The translations under genes were made by a program, and so were the position numbers. From Leptospira mtsangambouensis (GTDB lineage Bacteria; Spirochaetota; Leptospiria; Leptospirales; Leptospiraceae): DNA of 16,153 nt. This document shows positions 13,856 through 16,153 of this stretch, in pieces. Location: assembly GCF_004770475.1 (NCBI RefSeq), contig NZ_RQHK01000009.1:1-16153 (forward strand), given 5' to 3'. Position 1 is the first letter of the stretch, and the number at the start of each line of letters is the position of its first letter. The notes below the pieces were generated by a model, which ran no database searches, was not told where the DNA came from, and worked only from the letters and a program-made list of their open reading frames with translations.

Positions 13856-16153
13856 CTATCGGATAAAGAGAGAAAGCTTGTTAGAGTTCTGGGTCGCAAT
13901 CAATAATTTTCCATTGAGTGGATCAATGACTGCGGAAGGATTTACACCTGAATTAGTTCCTTGTCCCGCTGAAATATCAGTATGGGAACAATTGGATCCA
14001 TCTAGATTGCATCGAAATAGGCTTGGTTTAGCATTATTAGCGCCATTTTGAGTTATTACTAATAATTTGGCATTGATAGGGTCAATAGCTGTAGAAGGAG
14101 TATTGCCTGAATTATTCCCTTGTCCCGCCGAAATATCAGTATAGGAACAATTAGATCCATCTAGATTGCATCGAAATAGACTTGGTTTACCATTATTAGC
14201 ACCATTTTGAGTAATTACTAATAACTTGCCATTGAGGGTATCAACTGCTGCGGAAGGGGAAAGACCTGAATTAGTTCCTTGTCCCGCTGAAATATCAGTA
14301 TGGGAACAATTGGATCCATCTAGGTTGCATCGAAATAGGCTTGGTTTACCATTATTAGCGGCATTATGAGTGATTACTAATAATTTGGTATTGATAGGGT
14401 CAATAACTGTAGAAGGAGTATTGCCTGAATCATCACCTTGTCCCGCCGAAATATCAGTATGGGAACAATTAGATCCATCTAGATTGCATCGGAATAGGCT
14501 AGATATATTATAATTAGCAGCATTTTGAGTCACCGCTAATAACTTGCCGCTGCGAGTATCAACTACCGCGGAAGGGGATAAACCTGAATTGGTTGCCTGG
14601 CCGGCCGATAAATCAAAGTAAATTTCTGAGATACTCGTCCCAGGAGGTGTAGTCGTTGTTATAGCCATCGCTTCAAACATCGAGACAGCACTACTACCCA
14701 ACGCATTGTTCACCACCACTCGAAAGTAATACAATGTCCCACTAGTAAGTCCTGTAATTGTTGCATAAGGATCTGTTACTGGTCCAAAACTAGTCGATGC
14801 TGTTGTCACCCCTGGACTCGTACTATAGTACACTGTGTATGATGTGGCACCTATGACTGGCCACCATTGTACAACAGCAGTGGTTCCACCCGCTTGTGCT
14901 TCTAGAAAAGCAGGAGCATTCGGTGGACCCACATGGAAACTTTGGTTCCCGGCACTGCTTAAGTTTCCTGCCAAGTCACGAGCCAAGTATTTGACTTGGT
15001 TACTACCATTAGATAAGGCCACTGGGGAAGAATACACAGTTCCATTGGTCACAGCCCCACTTCCATCAAACGCTGGCTCTGTGCCATTCAGTGTATAAAT
15101 GGTTTTATCGCATCCAGATCCACCAGTGTCAGAACAACTAAGTTGGAGTTGGGTTCCCGATGCAAATGGTCCTGAACCAGAAGGAGAGGCCATTGTGACG
15201 ATGGGAGCCGTTGTGTCTTTGCTTGTATTGCGAGTTGTGGATCCAAAACTACCTACAAGGTTTGTCACACAAATGCGAATGGTATTGTCCCCTTCTACAA
15301 AATGAGAGTTGGCGATCGTAGAAGTGATGTCTGTAGTAGCAGCTGCATTTCCCGTAACATTGGCGTTACTGCCTGTATTGGTTAATGCCGTACCATTGGC
15401 ACAACTAGATCCACCCAAACGGATCTGATAGGATCCAGCTTTGGAACTTTGCCAACTCATCGATACATTCGAAGATCCATTGATGGCTGCTGTATAGGAA
15501 TTTACAGTGATGGTGGCCACTTGTGTGTCCACAGTATAGTTTTGCGAACTCACACTAGAAACATTTCCTGCTTTGTCACGAGCCACAAACTTCGTATAGG
15601 TGACAGCACCATCGGTCATGGCTATGGCACTTGCGTATAAAGTTCCACTACTAACGGTTCCCGTTGTTCCTTGGATGGCTGGATTTGTAGGACTAGACCC
15701 AGCTTGTACAGCATAAGCGATCTGGTCACATCCAGAACCACCGGTATCGGAACAGGATAGAGAAACAGATGTTACCACACCATAACTTCCTGCACCAGGA
15801 TCTGCGGTGACAACAGGTGCTGTATCATCCCTTTGCAAGCTAACAGAAACAAATCCTGTCAGTCCATTGGAAGCAGTGACACAAATGCGGTAAGTCTTTG
15901 TACCTTCACCAGTAAAGTGAGTATGAGAACGAACAAATCCTTGGTCTACGTTGGCAGTGACGGATCCGGTCGTAGCAATGGTTCCTGAATCACAAGAGCT
16001 TCCTTCTCGAACTGTAAAAGATCCAGAGCGATCGGATCTCCAAGTGGCTGTGGAACTAGATATGGCGCCAGCACTGGCACTAATGGCTGTTGCCGATTGG
16101 CTCACAAGGGTCAACGCAGGAATTTTTGTATCGATCGTATAAACGATGCTAAT
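13856..16153 (-). CDS. Large repeat surface protein, 3' part: Ig-like/FN3 modules plus 5-unit propeller-like C-terminus
   Basis: The frame is open up to base 16153, so the gene starts outside; 765 residues are visible. Domain order equals the left paralogue: A module, B module (DTAPVV, SCSDTGGSGCD), A, B (KDTTAPIV), FN3 (about residues 409-505), then five 53-residue repeats from residue 514. The first 126 codons encode exactly the same protein as the left gene despite 43 base differences. The C-terminal units differ from the left ones in being almost identical to each other. Each complete unit has LFRCNLDGSNCS(H/Y)TDISAGQ and ID(P)xNxKLLVITQN. The chain ends in KLSLFIR. Location on the cell surface and an adhesion role are inferred from the modules only. 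Confidence 0.85.
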   Translation of the reverse strand: MSIVYTIDTKIPALTLVSQSATAISASAGAISSSTATWRSDRSGSFTVREGSSCDSGTIATTGSVTANVDQGFVRSHTHFTGEGTKTYRICVTASNGLTGFVSVSLQRDDTAPVVTADPGAGSYGVVTSVSLSCSDTGGSGCDQIAYAVQAGSSPTNPAIQGTTGTVSSGTLYASAIAMTDGAVTYTKFVARDKAGNVSSVSSQNYTVDTQVATITVNSYTAAINGSSNVSMSWQSSKAGSYQIRLGGSSCANGTALTNTGSNANVTGNAAATTDITSTIANSHFVEGDNTIRICVTNLVGSFGSTTRNTSKDTTAPIVTMASPSGSGPFASGTQLQLSCSDTGGSGCDKTIYTLNGTEPAFDGSGAVTNGTVYSSPVALSNGSNQVKYLARDLAGNLSSAGNQSFHVGPPNAPAFLEAQAGGTTAVVQWWPVIGATSYTVYYSTSPGVTTASTSFGPVTDPYATITGLTSGTLYYFRVVVNNALGSSAVSMFEAMAITTTTPPGTSISEIYFDLSAGQATNSGLSPSAVVDTRSGKLLAVTQNAANYNISSLFRCNLDGSNCSHTDISAGQGDDSGNTPSTVIDPINTKLLVITHNAANNGKPSLFRCNLDGSNCSHTDISAGQGTNSGLSPSAAVDTLNGKLLVITQNGANNGKPSLFRCNLDGSNCSYTDISAGQGNNSGNTPSTAIDPINAKLLVITQNGANNAKPSLFRCNLDGSNCSHTDISAGQGTNSGVNPSAVIDPLNGKLLIATQNSNKLSLFIR
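13859..14614 (-). repeat. Five tandem 159-bp (53-residue) repeats, propeller-like blades
   Basis: Units on the - strand: 14614-14456, 14455-14297, 14296-14138, 14137-13979, and a final 120-base unit 13978-13859. The period of 159 is visible from the recurring GGAACAATT(G/A)GATCCATCTA at about 13985, 14144, 14303 and 14462 on +. Units 1 and 3 share SGLSPSA-VDT-GKLL; units 2 and 4 share SGNTPST-IDPIN-KLL. Together these indicate a two-unit, 318-bp higher-order repeat. Confidence 0.95.
14633..16153 (-). repeat. Right arm of the ~1.5 kb inverted repeat
   Basis: Reverse complement partner of bases 1-1521, in exact register with no net indel and roughly 90% identity, including perfect blocks at 15660-15715 (56 nt) and 15497-15544 (48 nt). 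The last 32 bases of the window are identical to the complement of the first 32. The repeat probably continues past the window end. Confidence 0.95.

Noticed and set aside
13439..13866. Open frames of 82-101 codons on + between the OMP gene and the right surface gene
   Set aside because: They run through the GC-rich stretch and the 81-bp element, lack ribosome sites and resemble no protein.
1..16153. tRNA, rRNA, CRISPR array, integrase or phage genes
   Set aside because: None seen on either strand; the only regularly spaced repeats are in-frame protein repeats.

Overview
The window most likely comes from a Leptospira chromosome, probably a saprophytic or environmental species. It is AT-rich, with ATP-type PEP carboxykinase, a GT5 glycogen synthase, several signal-peptide beta-barrel-like proteins with no recognisable household family, and very large Ser/Thr/Gly-rich repeat surface proteins. 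The genus is inferred from gene style and protein flavour, not from a marker gene.

Layout. Both ends carry the 3' part of a large surface protein gene, pointing inwards: 1-2598 on + and 13856-16153 on -. Both genes start outside the window. They are paralogues. Their shared Ig-like/FN3 region forms an inverted repeat of about 1.5 kb that stays in exact register (base x matches base 16154-x, no net indel up to about 1540) at roughly 90% identity. After it the genes diverge into different C-terminal tandem-repeat domains: 7 degenerate units on the left and 5 near-identical 53-residue units on the right. These units resemble YWTD/LDL-receptor class B beta-propeller blades with an added Cys pair. 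A few bases after each stop codon is an 81-bp GC-rich element with a perfect 10-bp hairpin. Its two copies are 76/81 identical and inverted relative to each other.

Between the arms, on the + strand, are two exported beta-barrel-like proteins (2777-3619, 3698-4600), an AraC-family regulator (4648-5412) with a DUF1761 membrane protein (5502-5918), and an SGNH/GDSL hydrolase of the type seen in O-antigen loci (6064-6744). On the - strand are two coupled Gfo/Idh/MocA oxidoreductases (7697-6741, 8765-7713) and pckA (10473-8881). glgA (10544-11974, +) is divergent from pckA across 70 bp. Then on - come a DUF1993 protein (12579-12061) and an exported OMP-like protein (13536-12631).

Main idea. The two surface-protein genes are long inverted repeats around about 13 kb of ordinary genes. 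Recombination between the arms would invert the whole block and exchange the two C-terminal propellers, the 81-bp elements and the downstream OMP genes between two upstream expression contexts. Strong amino-acid conservation with only synonymous changes at the 5' side, patches of perfect identity, and a 2-blade (318-bp) higher-order repeat in the right gene are all visible directly. Whether inversion actually happens cannot be read from one sequence.
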